21,846 nt of DNA from Candidatus Latescibacterota bacterium (GCA_030669445.1 DAOVDP010000002.1:1-21846), one strand, 5' to 3'; counted from the first letter of the stretch, positions 7,723 through 16,623 are shown. Program-made: numbers and translations. The notes: generated from the sequence alone by a model not told the origin.

Positions 7723-9375
7723 ATGGATACAATTGATGTTAAACGACTGCTTCGACAACCTGAAGGACAGTTTCTTGAACGAAAGGGTTGTTATGAATAC
7801 ATCAAAGGGCAGTGGAGACTCAGAAAGGCGAGAGGTGTCGCCAGAGATGTCGCTGAGACATTATCAGCCTTCGCCAATGCTGATGGAGGTACTCTTTTAC
7901 TGGGAGTGGACGATGATGGAAATGTCTCAGGAGTTGATTTTGCAAAAGATAGGCTCAGAGTTATCCAGGATGCTCCTAAGAACTTGATAAAGCAACCCCT
8001 GCGGACTAATATTAATGAAATCCCTTTCCAGGGGAAGCGACTCTTCCTTTTCACTGTCAACTGGATGCCAGGTGTATATCAACTGACTGATGGTCGCTAT
8101 CTTCTGCGCATTGGTGATTCAAATATGCCTTTTCCTGCAGATCAGATTGAACTGCTCAAGTCTGGGAAAAGAAAAGCTATTTTTGAAAGTCGTATTGAAC
8201 CAACCGCCTCGTGGGATTATATTTTTAAAGAACTTATTGTAGACTTTGGCAAAAGAATAGGAATAGATAAAAGCCCTGAAGAAATACTATTTGAGTATCG
8301 CTTAATAGACTACGATAATGGGAATCCCAAGTTTAAGTTGGCCAGTCTCTTGCTTTTCGGGAAAGATCCTCTCCGCTGGCATCCCAGATGTGGTATTGAT
8401 TTTGTCAAATATGAAGGGACTGAAAGAAAACTGGGTAGAGAACTGAATATCATCAAAAGGGCAAGGATAGAATTACCTTTGATAAAATTGATTGAAGAAG
8501 CATACAAAACAATTTCTGCCCAGATCAAAGAACGGCAATACCTTCACGACCTATTCTTTGTCGAAAAGTTTGAATATCCTACTTTTGCCTGGCAGGAGGC
8601 AATTGTAAATGCTGTTGCTCACCGGGATTACAGTATTCAGGGATTGTCCATTGAGGTATGTATGTTTGATGATCGGATAGAGATTCGGAGTCCTGGTCTG
8701 CCTCCTGAACCGGTGACCTTGGAAAGAATTCTCAAAAGGGAACGAGTTCATGCCAGCAGAAATCCGCTCATTGTTCGGGTACTAACTGATTTGGGATACA
8801 TGCGAGAAACCGGTGAAGGTATTCCGAGGATGTTTGAAGAAATGGAAAAGAACGGATTGTATCCTCCGAAGATTGAGATTGTGGCTGATTCTCTATTTTC
8901 TGTCATCTTGAAAAACCAGCCTATGTACTCAATCGATGATATGGAATGGCTCAAGCAGTTTTCTGATTTGGATCTCAATCCAAATCAGAAAAGAATGCTC
9001 ATTTTTGCAAAAGCTCATGGTAATTCGTTCACCAGCAGGAATTACCAAAAGCTCTGTGATCTGGGTATTTATGAGGCAGGAAAAGAAATAAAAGAAATGA
9101 TAAGGTTAAGTGTCATTACATTGAATAAAAAGGGTGGAAGGATATATAGGCTTCAACCAAAACAAAAATGGGGGATTGTGGAGGAACCAACAGAGTATGT
9201 TCCTCTAAAGCAGATAATCTATAAGAAAGGATTTCTGAAAAACTCTGATATCCAAGAAGCGCTCGCTGTTTCTCGGTTTAAAGCAACAAAATTAGCCAAG
9301 ACATTTGTAGAAATAGGGCTCTTGCGAAGAGAGGGAAAAGGCAAGGGCTCAAGATATTACGCAGTCAAAGGGTAA
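7723..9375 (+). CDS. AlbA_2 (Schlafen-like)/COG2865 putative regulator or ATPase
   Basis: A 550-residue protein with an N-terminal AlbA_2 domain (about 12-145: FLERK at 17-21, then FANADGGTLLLGVDDDG at 50-66), a GHKL-like ATP-binding C-terminal module (E292, N296 and HRDY 300-303, then GYMRETGEG near 357) and a winged-helix tail from about 430. Proteins of this type are annotated as transcriptional regulators or ATP-dependent helicase-related (COG2865). AlbA_2/Schlafen domains bind nucleic acid and some are nucleases. It begins 9 bp after pglZ behind a GGGGAAAG site and ends 124 bp before the methyltransferase. That gap carries an operator-like triplet, so local regulation is a sensible guess. 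A role as sensor or effector is also open. Confidence 0.85.
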   Translation: MDTIDVKRLLRQPEGQFLERKGCYEYIKGQWRLRKARGVARDVAETLSAFANADGGTLLLGVDDDGNVSGVDFAKDRLRVIQDAPKNLIKQPLRTNINEIPFQGKRLFLFTVNWMPGVYQLTDGRYLLRIGDSNMPFPADQIELLKSGKRKAIFESRIEPTASWDYIFKELIVDFGKRIGIDKSPEEILFEYRLIDYDNGNPKFKLASLLLFGKDPLRWHPRCGIDFVKYEGTERKLGRELNIIKRARIELPLIKLIEEAYKTISAQIKERQYLHDLFFVEKFEYPTFAWQEAIVNAVAHRDYSIQGLSIEVCMFDDRIEIRSPGLPPEPVTLERILKRERVHASRNPLIVRVLTDLGYMRETGEGIPRMFEEMEKNGLYPPKIEIVADSLFSVILKNQPMYSIDDMEWLKQFSDLDLNPNQKRMLIFAKAHGNSFTSRNYQKLCDLGIYEAGKEIKEMIRLSVITLNKKGGRIYRLQPKQKWGIVEEPTEYVPLKQIIYKKGFLKNSDIQEALAVSRFKATKLAKTFVEIGLLRREGKGKGSRYYAVKG

Positions 9376-9397
9376 GTTATAGAACAATCTCAATTAG

Positions 9398-9469
9398 TTT
9401 ATGAGCCCTTCAAATATGCTCCGGTTAAATTTAAGACTGGCTCATAAAGGAATAAAATTGGTTCATAAA
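9398..9469. promoter_or_regulatory. Three-copy operator-like element
   Basis: TTTATGAGCC (9398-9407) is the exact reverse complement of GGCTCATAAA (9439-9448). GGTTCATAAA (9460-9469) is a third copy with one change. Centres are 41 and 21 bp apart, close to four and two helical turns, so all three face the same side of the DNA. The last two lie in the spacer and start region of a plausible promoter. This is the only sizeable gap within the cluster. A repressor or activator site controlling the methyltransferase half is the simplest reading. Confidence 0.55.
9431..9458 (+). promoter_or_regulatory. Possible internal promoter for the methyltransferase half
   Basis: TTAAGA (9431-9436) and TAAAAT (9453-9458) are separated by 16 bp, an imperfect but workable sigma-70 promoter. 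One operator-like copy fills the spacer and another covers the expected start point. Confidence 0.4.
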
Positions 9470-9499
9470 TAACACAAAGTTCGCTAAGTTCAGGATATT

Positions 9500-12400
9500 A
9501 TGATTAAATACGCCATTGAAGACTCTTTTCCCATCGTGGAAATAAATCGGCTGGCGATTCCCGAGAGAAATGCCTTCAAACCCATATATCAGATGCATAA
9601 GTGGTTTGCTCGCCGGGCATCTTGTGTTTTCCGGGCAATTCTTCTTGGCTGTATGAAACCCCTTCCACTTGATGAGAACGGAAAACCGATCAAGAACGGT
9701 GCTGAGGTCATTATGGAGGAATTTTACAAGGACCACAGCAACGACCCGGATACTAATGGCAAGGTTGTCCTCGATCCCTTTATGGGGGGTGGAACGACAG
9801 TCGTTGAGGCACTGCGGCTTGGTTGCAAGGTGATCGGCATTGACCTCAATCCAGTTGCTTGGTTCATCGTAAAGACAGAGATTGAGCCGGTTGATATCGG
9901 CGAACTCAAGGCATCATTCGAGCGTTTGGCAGAGCGGAAGGTTGCCTGGAGCGGTAAATCGGTCAAGGAGACGCTGCTTGAGCAGTACAAAACCGAATGC
10001 TCTTGCTGTGGGGCTGGCAGAGAAGAGGCTGGTATTATTTATACCTTCTGGGTCAAATCTGCTATTTGCACCAATCCTCTTTGCAGAAAGGAGGTTCCTC
10101 TTTTTTCAGACTATGTTATTGCTGCCAAGTCTCCTTCAATAAAGTATTATCGTGATGTGGAATGCCCTGAATGTGGAAAGATATTTGACTGGGAGTTAGA
10201 ACCCGCAAGTCTCATTGCTGAACCCAGCCTCTGCGTAGTAAGCCCATCATATTCAGCAGGCATTGGCCGAACTACTGTCCGGTGGAGTTACGCCTCTATT
10301 CTGAACAAAGACGCTATAGTAAAGTGTCCCTGGTGCTACAAGGAAGTAAAACCAAAGCTAAGATCATCTAAGACAGAGCGAAAAAAAATTCAACTTACGG
10401 TTCTCCTGTGTCCTTATTGCTATGCTGTGTGGCAGTGGAGAGGCGAGCTTCCCGAGGAAGTCAGTTGCCCTGTCTGCAAGAAGAGTTATAATCCCAAGAA
10501 GGGCAATGTTCCTAAGAACGGTTGGTTTCTATGTGCTGCTTGCGGGCAGACAGACAGGATAATAAACTCCATCCGGAGTCTGCCGGAGGACCAGCTCCTC
10601 CCCATGCGTCCCTATGCCATCGAAGGATATTGCCCTGTTTGCGCTGGGGATATTGAAGAAGAAAAAATAGACATCCAGAACGAACTTTTCGGAGAAGAAA
10701 AGAAGAAAAAGGTAAAAAGATTCCCTGCTCACCTTTGCCTGCTCACAAAAAACAACGGGAAGTTTTTCAAGAGAATCACTCCTTCTGACCTTGCCAGATA
10801 CCAGAAAGCCTGTGAAATGTGGGAGAAAGAAAGGGAGAATCTGGCCTATCCAAAGCAGAAAATACCAGAAGGATTTAATACTAATCAGATGATAAAACAT
10901 CACTATAACTACTGGCATCAGATGTTTAATCCTCGGCAGCTACTTTGCCTGTCAACATTAGTGGAGGCGATAAATGAGGAGCAGAATCAGGCATTGAAGG
11001 AGATGCTGATAAGTGCATTTTTTCAGACACTACGGAATCAGTGTACATTCTGTTTTTACAATCTTTGTGCGGATAAGCTCGAACCCTTATTTTCGAGAAA
11101 AGATTACGCCCCGCCTAATTTCCCTCTAGAAAATTCAGTATGGGGAACGAAATATGGTAGGGGTACATTTGTCAGCGTTATTGATAAGATTGTAGTTGGC
11201 AAAGAGTTCTGTTGGAAGCCTTTCGATAGACAGGTAGTTGAGATTAAAAAAGATGGTGTAATCCTTAAGGATATTCCAAGTGGAGAAGTTATTAAGGGTA
11301 ATAATGATAACATCCTACTTGAGGCCAAAAACTCAGCTAATCTTGATAGAATGGTTGACAGCCAAGTTCATTTTGTAATTACAGACCCTCCCTACGCTCA
11401 GAATGTAAATTATTCCGAAGTGGCTGATTTTTTCTATGCATGGCTTAGATTGATTCTTGGTACGAAATATTCTTGTTTTGCACCGGAAGTAACTCCAAAA
11501 GAAGAAGAAATAATCCAGCATAATCTTCGGGGAAAAACTCTTGAAGATTTTCAGGAGGGGTTTACACGAGTATTCGCGCTGAGCGGCTCTAAGTTGAAAG
11601 ATGAAGGACTATTAGCTTTTACCTTTCATCACGAGGCGAATGCTACTTGGGATGTTGTTCTTGAAGCAATTATGAAGTCAGGTTATTACATACAGGCAGT
11701 ATATCCCTACGAATCCGATGCAAGGAAAGGCGGATCTATGGGAGCTCAAAAGATTGCCTACGACCTCATTCACATCTGCCGCAAGCGCCCTCCTGGGCAA
11801 GAGACTCAACAAAAACGCTCCTGGGCGGGTATTCGCCAGGAAATCCGGCGCAGGGCCCGGGAGGAAATCACGGCCATTGAGACGGGAAGCTATGGTCAGG
11901 AGCCACTTTTCCCTGCTGATGTAAATATCATACTCATTGGTAAGTGCCTTGAACTCTACAGCCGTCACTACGGTGCTGTTGTTGACCACGTGGGGAACGA
12001 AGTTACGTTGAAACAGGCACTTGAAGAGATTCGCGTAATGGTAGACCAGTTACGAACAAAAGAGCAACCCTTGCCATCAGAGCTGGATGATATTGATCCT
12101 GAATCCTATGTGTATCTAACCTGCCTCTGTGACCGCAGGGAGATTAAGAGTGATGATGTTCATAAAGCTACCAGAGGCATCCTGGAACCTGACACCTTGA
12201 TTAAAGCAGGCCTTATGACCAAAGGCAGAGCTGGTCGGGGTAGAACTTATGAGGTAAAACAACCCCTTGAGCGGTTCAATCTTCTTCTAGAGAAGTTTAA
12301 ACAAACTTCAGCAGTCCAGCGGAATCTTTTTGGGGAAACGGATATGCCAAAGCTCAAGGGGAAGACATATTTCATTGACTATATTCATTTTCTTATGGTT

Positions 12401-12571
12401 GTTGTTGAGGGTGGAGAGAATATTGTGCCCTGGTTGGAACGATTCAGAGGAGAAACGCCAAGACTCAGAGCCGCTTGTGAGTACTTAGCGGTAAAGAATA
12501 GGAGTCTTGCTCCTACTCTCAAGAGAATCCTTGATTCAATGGATATAGGACCACTCTTTCAGACGAGGTGA
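9500..12571 (+). CDS. DUF1156 adenine-specific DNA methyltransferase with zinc ribbons
   Basis: A 1023-residue DNA methyltransferase. The N-terminus is the DUF1156 segment (about 5-50, with AFKPIYQMHKWFARR). The SAM-binding motif is VLDPFMGGGTT (90-100), followed by the acidic IGIDLNP strand. A cysteine-rich insert (about 167-382) has at least six CxxC pairs, as in zinc ribbons. The catalytic motif DPPY (629-632) indicates amino-methylation, most likely N6-adenine. The C-terminal 300 residues are not assigned. Start: ATG 9500 follows AGGA at 9491-9494. DUF1156 enzymes occur in BREX-like and other defence clusters with DUF499 ATPases and SNF2 helicases, where they mark self DNA. The target sequence cannot be read. 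The protein gene 4 bp downstream is likely coupled. Confidence 0.92.
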   Translation: MIKYAIEDSFPIVEINRLAIPERNAFKPIYQMHKWFARRASCVFRAILLGCMKPLPLDENGKPIKNGAEVIMEEFYKDHSNDPDTNGKVVLDPFMGGGTTVVEALRLGCKVIGIDLNPVAWFIVKTEIEPVDIGELKASFERLAERKVAWSGKSVKETLLEQYKTECSCCGAGREEAGIIYTFWVKSAICTNPLCRKEVPLFSDYVIAAKSPSIKYYRDVECPECGKIFDWELEPASLIAEPSLCVVSPSYSAGIGRTTVRWSYASILNKDAIVKCPWCYKEVKPKLRSSKTERKKIQLTVLLCPYCYAVWQWRGELPEEVSCPVCKKSYNPKKGNVPKNGWFLCAACGQTDRIINSIRSLPEDQLLPMRPYAIEGYCPVCAGDIEEEKIDIQNELFGEEKKKKVKRFPAHLCLLTKNNGKFFKRITPSDLARYQKACEMWEKERENLAYPKQKIPEGFNTNQMIKHHYNYWHQMFNPRQLLCLSTLVEAINEEQNQALKEMLISAFFQTLRNQCTFCFYNLCADKLEPLFSRKDYAPPNFPLENSVWGTKYGRGTFVSVIDKIVVGKEFCWKPFDRQVVEIKKDGVILKDIPSGEVIKGNNDNILLEAKNSANLDRMVDSQVHFVITDPPYAQNVNYSEVADFFYAWLRLILGTKYSCFAPEVTPKEEEIIQHNLRGKTLEDFQEGFTRVFALSGSKLKDEGLLAFTFHHEANATWDVVLEAIMKSGYYIQAVYPYESDARKGGSMGAQKIAYDLIHICRKRPPGQETQQKRSWAGIRQEIRRRAREEITAIETGSYGQEPLFPADVNIILIGKCLELYSRHYGAVVDHVGNEVTLKQALEEIRVMVDQLRTKEQPLPSELDDIDPESYVYLTCLCDRREIKSDDVHKATRGILEPDTLIKAGLMTKGRAGRGRTYEVKQPLERFNLLLEKFKQTSAVQRNLFGETDMPKLKGKTYFIDYIHFLMVVVEGGENIVPWLERFRGETPRLRAACEYLAVKNRSLAPTLKRILDSMDIGPLFQTR

Positions 12572-12575
12572 TTAA

Positions 12576-13007
12576 ATGCCTGGATATCAATTAGTAGAAG
12601 TAGGGAATCTAAGCCCAAATAAGAATAATGGTATCCCACCGGATGAAAACAAGATAGGCTTTTTGGATTTCTTACGGGAGATTGGGGGAAACCCATTTCC
12701 TTTCCCCAAATTTCACCGGGTCCAGGTAGGCGGACTGGAAGAGGTACTTTTTGCTGCCCGTTCCCACCAGGAAGAGATGGCGCTCAGAATACATAGCCTT
12801 CTTAGAAAAGGGGCACAAGACCTGGAGAAAAGGCTCATTGAAGTTCAGATTGTATTCCGGGGTAAACTCGTCAGGGGCGATACCCTCTGGGTGGAATACA
12901 GAAATACGAAACTTCCGATCGGACACATTTTCGGTTCGCCCATCAGACAAAGTGATGCCAGAAATAATCCATTTTATAGAACGAATTTCAATCTTACCAA
13001 TGGATGA
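12576..13007 (+). CDS. Unrecognised 143-residue protein between methyltransferase and helicase
   Basis: I do not recognise a family. The protein is soluble, with no signal peptide or membrane segment. Residues 1-35 look flexible (SPNKNNGIPPDENK), and the middle has a helix (GLEEVLFAARSHQEEMALRI, about 53-72). The C-terminal half (85-143) looks beta-rich (VQIVFRGKLVRGDTLWVEYR). It begins 4 bp after the methyltransferase stop and ends 6 bp before the helicase start, so it is tightly embedded in the operon and was probably retained for function. Possible roles are a methyltransferase specificity or adaptor subunit, or a helicase partner. These are guesses from position only. Confidence 0.75.
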   Translation: MPGYQLVEVGNLSPNKNNGIPPDENKIGFLDFLREIGGNPFPFPKFHRVQVGGLEEVLFAARSHQEEMALRIHSLLRKGAQDLEKRLIEVQIVFRGKLVRGDTLWVEYRNTKLPIGHIFGSPIRQSDARNNPFYRTNFNLTNG

Positions 13008-13013
13008 TTTCAG

Positions 13014-15857
13014 ATGAAGGTCAAGGAAAATACTCGGCAAAAAATTAATATAGGGGAAAGGGTAAAGGTTTATGGATTGGAGCACCTCGGAACAGGCGAG
13101 GTTCTCAGAGTGCGTGAATCAGGAGGGATTTATCAGGTTGATGTTGTGTTCGACTATGTTGATGGGCGACGACTAGAGACTGTCTCGATAGATAAACTTG
13201 AGCCTGTGCCTGATCTATTTCAACGACTTTCTGAGGGGGATGTGGATTCACCACTCGATTTCTTTTTGAAACAGCTTGCATATCAACTGCCACTTAGTAA
13301 TGCAGGAGGTGAACTTTCCAACTCAAGAACGGACCTTTTACCTCACCAGATTCTCCTGACCCGGGATATTGTTGAATCTCAGCGGCGCCGATTCCTTGTT
13401 GCGGATGAGGTCGGGTTGGGCAAAACGATTGAGACTGGGCTTATCATAAGAGAACTGTTTGCTAGGAAGGAAGCGGAACGGATCCTTGTAATTTGTCCCG
13501 CAGGATTGGTTAGAAATTGGCAAGACGAACTTAGAGACTGTTTCAGGTTACATTTTGATATACTCGGTATTGATTTCAATGATACAACGCCTCTTTCCTG
13601 GGAAAACCATCAGCGTGTAATAGCCTCAATAGACACAATAAAGCAGTCCAGAAGAATTGAAAGACTGAAGCGGGCGCCCAAGTGGGACCTGATTGTGTTT
13701 GATGAAGCTCATCATTTGAGTCGTAAAAAATATGGCAAAAAAATAGATTACACCCAAAACTATCGACTTGCAGAGGCATTAAGAGGTTACACGCGAGACA
13801 TGTTTTTCCTTTCGGCTACTCCTCATCAGGGGGATGCATATCAATTCTGGTCCTTGATTCAGCTCCTTGATGATCAGTTATTTGAATCCCCGGAGGTTAT
13901 GAGAGATCATAGGGGACTTCTCAACCGGGTAATGTTTCGTCGCACTAAGCGCGAGGTTACTGATGCAGAGGGCAATCCTATCTTTATGCGTCGTCAGGTT
14001 CATACACAAACATTTCCCTTAGCAGCACGTGAAAGATGGTTCTACGATCAGCTTACCGAATATTTGCGGGAAGGTTATGGAGTTGCAGGAATAGGCCAGA
14101 AGAAAACTACAAGTAAGCAACGAGCTGTGGGTTTTGTGATGGCTACATTCCAGAAGATGATGTCTTCAAGTCCCCGTGCCATTCGTCAGGCCTTGAGACG
14201 AAGACTCTTAGTATTGCTTGCCCGCGAACAGATGGCTCTGGATAAGGGGACCCAACGGACTTATGCTACTGGCTTAGCAGAGAAAATACTGAGAATTCAA
14301 GAAGAGATGAGGAAATTAGCCATTAAAATTGGATCAATTTCATCCTCGCCAGAGCAGGAGGCTGTTGCCGATACTCATATTGCAAAAGTGAAACAGCGAC
14401 TTGCTCGAAAAGGTTATCTCGGGGGAGAGATCACCTCTTGGGCTCTTGATGTTGAGGAAGAAGGCGAAGATGCTATTTATGCCGAGGCAGTAATCCCGGA
14501 CGAGGCTCAAAAGGTGCGAGATCTTATCAAGCTTGCTCCAGAAGGGCCAGATCGAAAATTCGATACGCTCATACGGGCAATCGAACAAGTTAGAAGACTC
14601 TCTCCAGAAGAGAAAGTCGGCATTTTTACTCAATATAGGGAAACATTGAAATTCTTGAAAGAAGAATTAAGCAAATTATATGGTGAAGGAAAGGTTGCTA
14701 CTCTTAAAGGAGGGCCTCTTGAAGACAAAATTGCGGCTATAGAGGTTTTTTGGGAACCAGATGGAGCACAGTTCTTGATCAGTACCTCTGCTGGAGGAGA
14801 GGGGATAAATCTTCAGGTATCTCATATTCTCTTCAATTACGATCTTCCCTGGAACCCAATGGCAGTGGAACAACGGATAGGACGCATTCACAGATATGGA
14901 CAAACTGACACTGTGCAAGTTTACAATCTTGTTGCTGAGGATACTGTTGAAGAGCGAATCTATAGTCTGCTTGAAAAAAAACTATTGGAGATTGCATGCA
15001 CTATCGGCAAGGTTGATCCAGTAACTGGGCAAGTCGTGGAAGATTTTAGATCAGAAATCCTTGGATTCTTAGGAAGTTCTCCTAACTATCAAGACCTTTA
15101 CAAGAAAGCTTTAATTGACAAAGATTATCAAAGGACTGAGCAAGAGATAGCTGAGGCAATAGAGAAGGCACGGCAAGCCAGTGAAGCCCTTCGTGAACTT
15201 GCCCAGGATCTTGAGTCTTTTAATTTTGGGCGATACAGAAACATGAAAGGCCCGTTCACTCTTGATAACCTCAAGCTTTTTGTAGAAAGAGGTATTTTAA
15301 GATTGGGAGGAGCATTCATACCTCAGGGGGATGTTTTCTATATTGAGACTCCCACGGTTTTGCATCGGTATGCCAATGTTGCGCCTCGGTATGAAAACGT
15401 GGTGTTTGATAGGAAACTTGCTATGAGGAAACGAAAAGCTGAATTGTTTGGTATTGGTCATCCTTTAGCTGATGCCCTCATAGAACATCTCAAAGGGCCT
15501 CTTTTTCCTGGTGAAGTTTGTATTAACGAAGCAGTCTCTGAGACTTGTCCAATTTCAGTTAGGTGCGTTTTTGTAGTGAATTTTGAAAAAGAACTGAAAA
15601 GAATTTTCTATAAAGGGTTCAATTTGAATGACGACGGGAAATTAGAAAAATTCCAGCCAGAGGAGGATATAGAATATCTTTCTATTCTAAGAAATAGATT
15701 GAAGCAGACAGGCTCTGAAAAAACAATTTCAATTCCTATGTGGCTTAAAGACAGAGTTGCTTCAATTGTCACGGAAGAGGAGACTCGGTTAAGGGCTAAA
15801 TTCGATAAGGTCTTATCTATAAATAGTAAAGTGCTTGGATTGGCTGTTCTGTCTTGA
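13014..15857 (+). CDS. SNF2/RapA-type DNA translocase (BrxHII-like helicase)
   Basis: A 947-residue superfamily 2 SNF2-type ATPase. After an SH3/Tudor-like N-terminus (about 12-64) come motif I DEVGLGKT (131-138), motif II DEAHH (230-234), motif III SATPHQGD (267-274), a RecA-like second domain with IFTQYRETL, and motif VI QRIGRIHRYGQ (620-630). The lysine- and acid-rich stretch about 685-735 looks helical, and the last 200 residues are specific to this group. Such proteins translocate on double-stranded DNA rather than unwinding it. BREX type 3 and related systems carry a similar helicase (BrxHII). Start: ATG 13014, 6 bp after the previous stop, with GGATG upstream, implying coupled translation. 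No terminator is visible after the stop. Confidence 0.93.
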   Translation: MKVKENTRQKINIGERVKVYGLEHLGTGEVLRVRESGGIYQVDVVFDYVDGRRLETVSIDKLEPVPDLFQRLSEGDVDSPLDFFLKQLAYQLPLSNAGGELSNSRTDLLPHQILLTRDIVESQRRRFLVADEVGLGKTIETGLIIRELFARKEAERILVICPAGLVRNWQDELRDCFRLHFDILGIDFNDTTPLSWENHQRVIASIDTIKQSRRIERLKRAPKWDLIVFDEAHHLSRKKYGKKIDYTQNYRLAEALRGYTRDMFFLSATPHQGDAYQFWSLIQLLDDQLFESPEVMRDHRGLLNRVMFRRTKREVTDAEGNPIFMRRQVHTQTFPLAARERWFYDQLTEYLREGYGVAGIGQKKTTSKQRAVGFVMATFQKMMSSSPRAIRQALRRRLLVLLAREQMALDKGTQRTYATGLAEKILRIQEEMRKLAIKIGSISSSPEQEAVADTHIAKVKQRLARKGYLGGEITSWALDVEEEGEDAIYAEAVIPDEAQKVRDLIKLAPEGPDRKFDTLIRAIEQVRRLSPEEKVGIFTQYRETLKFLKEELSKLYGEGKVATLKGGPLEDKIAAIEVFWEPDGAQFLISTSAGGEGINLQVSHILFNYDLPWNPMAVEQRIGRIHRYGQTDTVQVYNLVAEDTVEERIYSLLEKKLLEIACTIGKVDPVTGQVVEDFRSEILGFLGSSPNYQDLYKKALIDKDYQRTEQEIAEAIEKARQASEALRELAQDLESFNFGRYRNMKGPFTLDNLKLFVERGILRLGGAFIPQGDVFYIETPTVLHRYANVAPRYENVVFDRKLAMRKRKAELFGIGHPLADALIEHLKGPLFPGEVCINEAVSETCPISVRCVFVVNFEKELKRIFYKGFNLNDDGKLEKFQPEEDIEYLSILRNRLKQTGSEKTISIPMWLKDRVASIVTEEETRLRAKFDKVLSINSKVLGLAVLS

Positions 15858-15860
15858 AGA

Positions 15861-16031
15861 TTGCATTGAGTAGTAAGCTAGCAGAGCCGTTCGGATGGTG
15901 GAATGAATGTGGGAAGTAGGACTACCGAGAACCAAAATACAGAGCAGTTGGGCAGGTTTTTGGTCTGTTTCTTTAAGGGTATTTCCACCGGGGAAAATCT
16001 GCGAAACATGGAACTAAAGGAGTGTCAAATT
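15861..16031 (+). pseudogene. Degraded COG2865 fragment
   Basis: This gap matches an internal part of the COG2865 gene downstream (about 17260-17430). By eye, 32 of 40 bases agree between 15887-15926 and 17285-17324. The matching frame reads VRMVE, then TGA in place of a Trp codon, then MWEVGLP. Later another frame gives GENLRNMELKECQI against EENLRKMGLNERQI, so indels have shifted the frame. It is a dead fragment of a related gene, not a copy of the one downstream, given the divergence. Confidence 0.7.
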
Positions 16032-16095
16032 ACTTTCCCAAATTTGACTGTGTTTTAAGGTAAAGAAGCAAAAGTTTTTCAATAGGAGAAGATGT

Positions 16096-16602
16096 TTGGA
16101 CGTTAGGTTATTGCTTTTACTCACCTTAATGGCAGCATTTGCCGGTGGGGCTATATCGACAGCCATCGCTGAATTGCTTCGGGGCATATATGTTGCCCGT
16201 CGAGAGAGGAAACATCTGTTGGCCGAGCTTTTCCAAGATGCATCTTCGTGGCTTAATAGCACCGAGGACCTGTTCACGAAACCAAGAACCAGTTTAGCCG
16301 GTGCACCTATTGAGATTCCTAGCCTGTACCGAGTGTTGACCGGTAATTGTTTCTCTCGAGAGCGCGATGCTGAACTTCGCGAACAAGTACGATCAGTGCT
16401 CCGAGCAGCGAACATGTACAATGCGAAATTGGAATTTGCCAGTCAACGTCAAGCACAAGATTGGCATACGGGGAAAAACCTGCGTGCAGAGGCGGCTACG
16501 TATGCCAAGCAGACTCTCATCCCAAAGCTGGAAAAGCTACGTAGTATAGTTCAGAAGCATAGGTCTTTTAGGATTGGCAAGGGCGTGGATACAACTTATT
16601 AG
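16096..16602 (+). CDS. Unrecognised single-span membrane protein
   Basis: A 168-residue protein with one N-terminal membrane segment (about 4-24, LLLLLTLMAAFAGGAIS) followed by a basic stretch (RRERKH, 36-41). The long soluble part is probably in the cytosol and looks helical. The start is taken as TTG 16096 because AGGAGAA (16084-16090) lies at good distance. An ATG at 16092 is out of frame and stops after four codons, and the in-frame ATG at 16129 lacks a ribosome site. I know no family. It lies in the same frame as the next ORF, separated by one TAG stop. Function is unknown. It could be an unrelated insertion into a decayed COG2865 locus. Confidence 0.6.
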   Translation: MDVRLLLLLTLMAAFAGGAISTAIAELLRGIYVARRERKHLLAELFQDASSWLNSTEDLFTKPRTSLAGAPIEIPSLYRVLTGNCFSRERDAELREQVRSVLRAANMYNAKLEFASQRQAQDWHTGKNLRAEAATYAKQTLIPKLEKLRSIVQKHRSFRIGKGVDTTY

Positions 16603-16623
16603 CGATTGCGGTGGAGTACAGAA

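Noticed and set aside
3801-15857. DISARM system
   Set aside because: The methyltransferase and helicase alone could suggest it, but no DUF1998 (DrmB) or phospholipase D-type (DrmC) protein is present, and PglZ points to BREX/Pgl.
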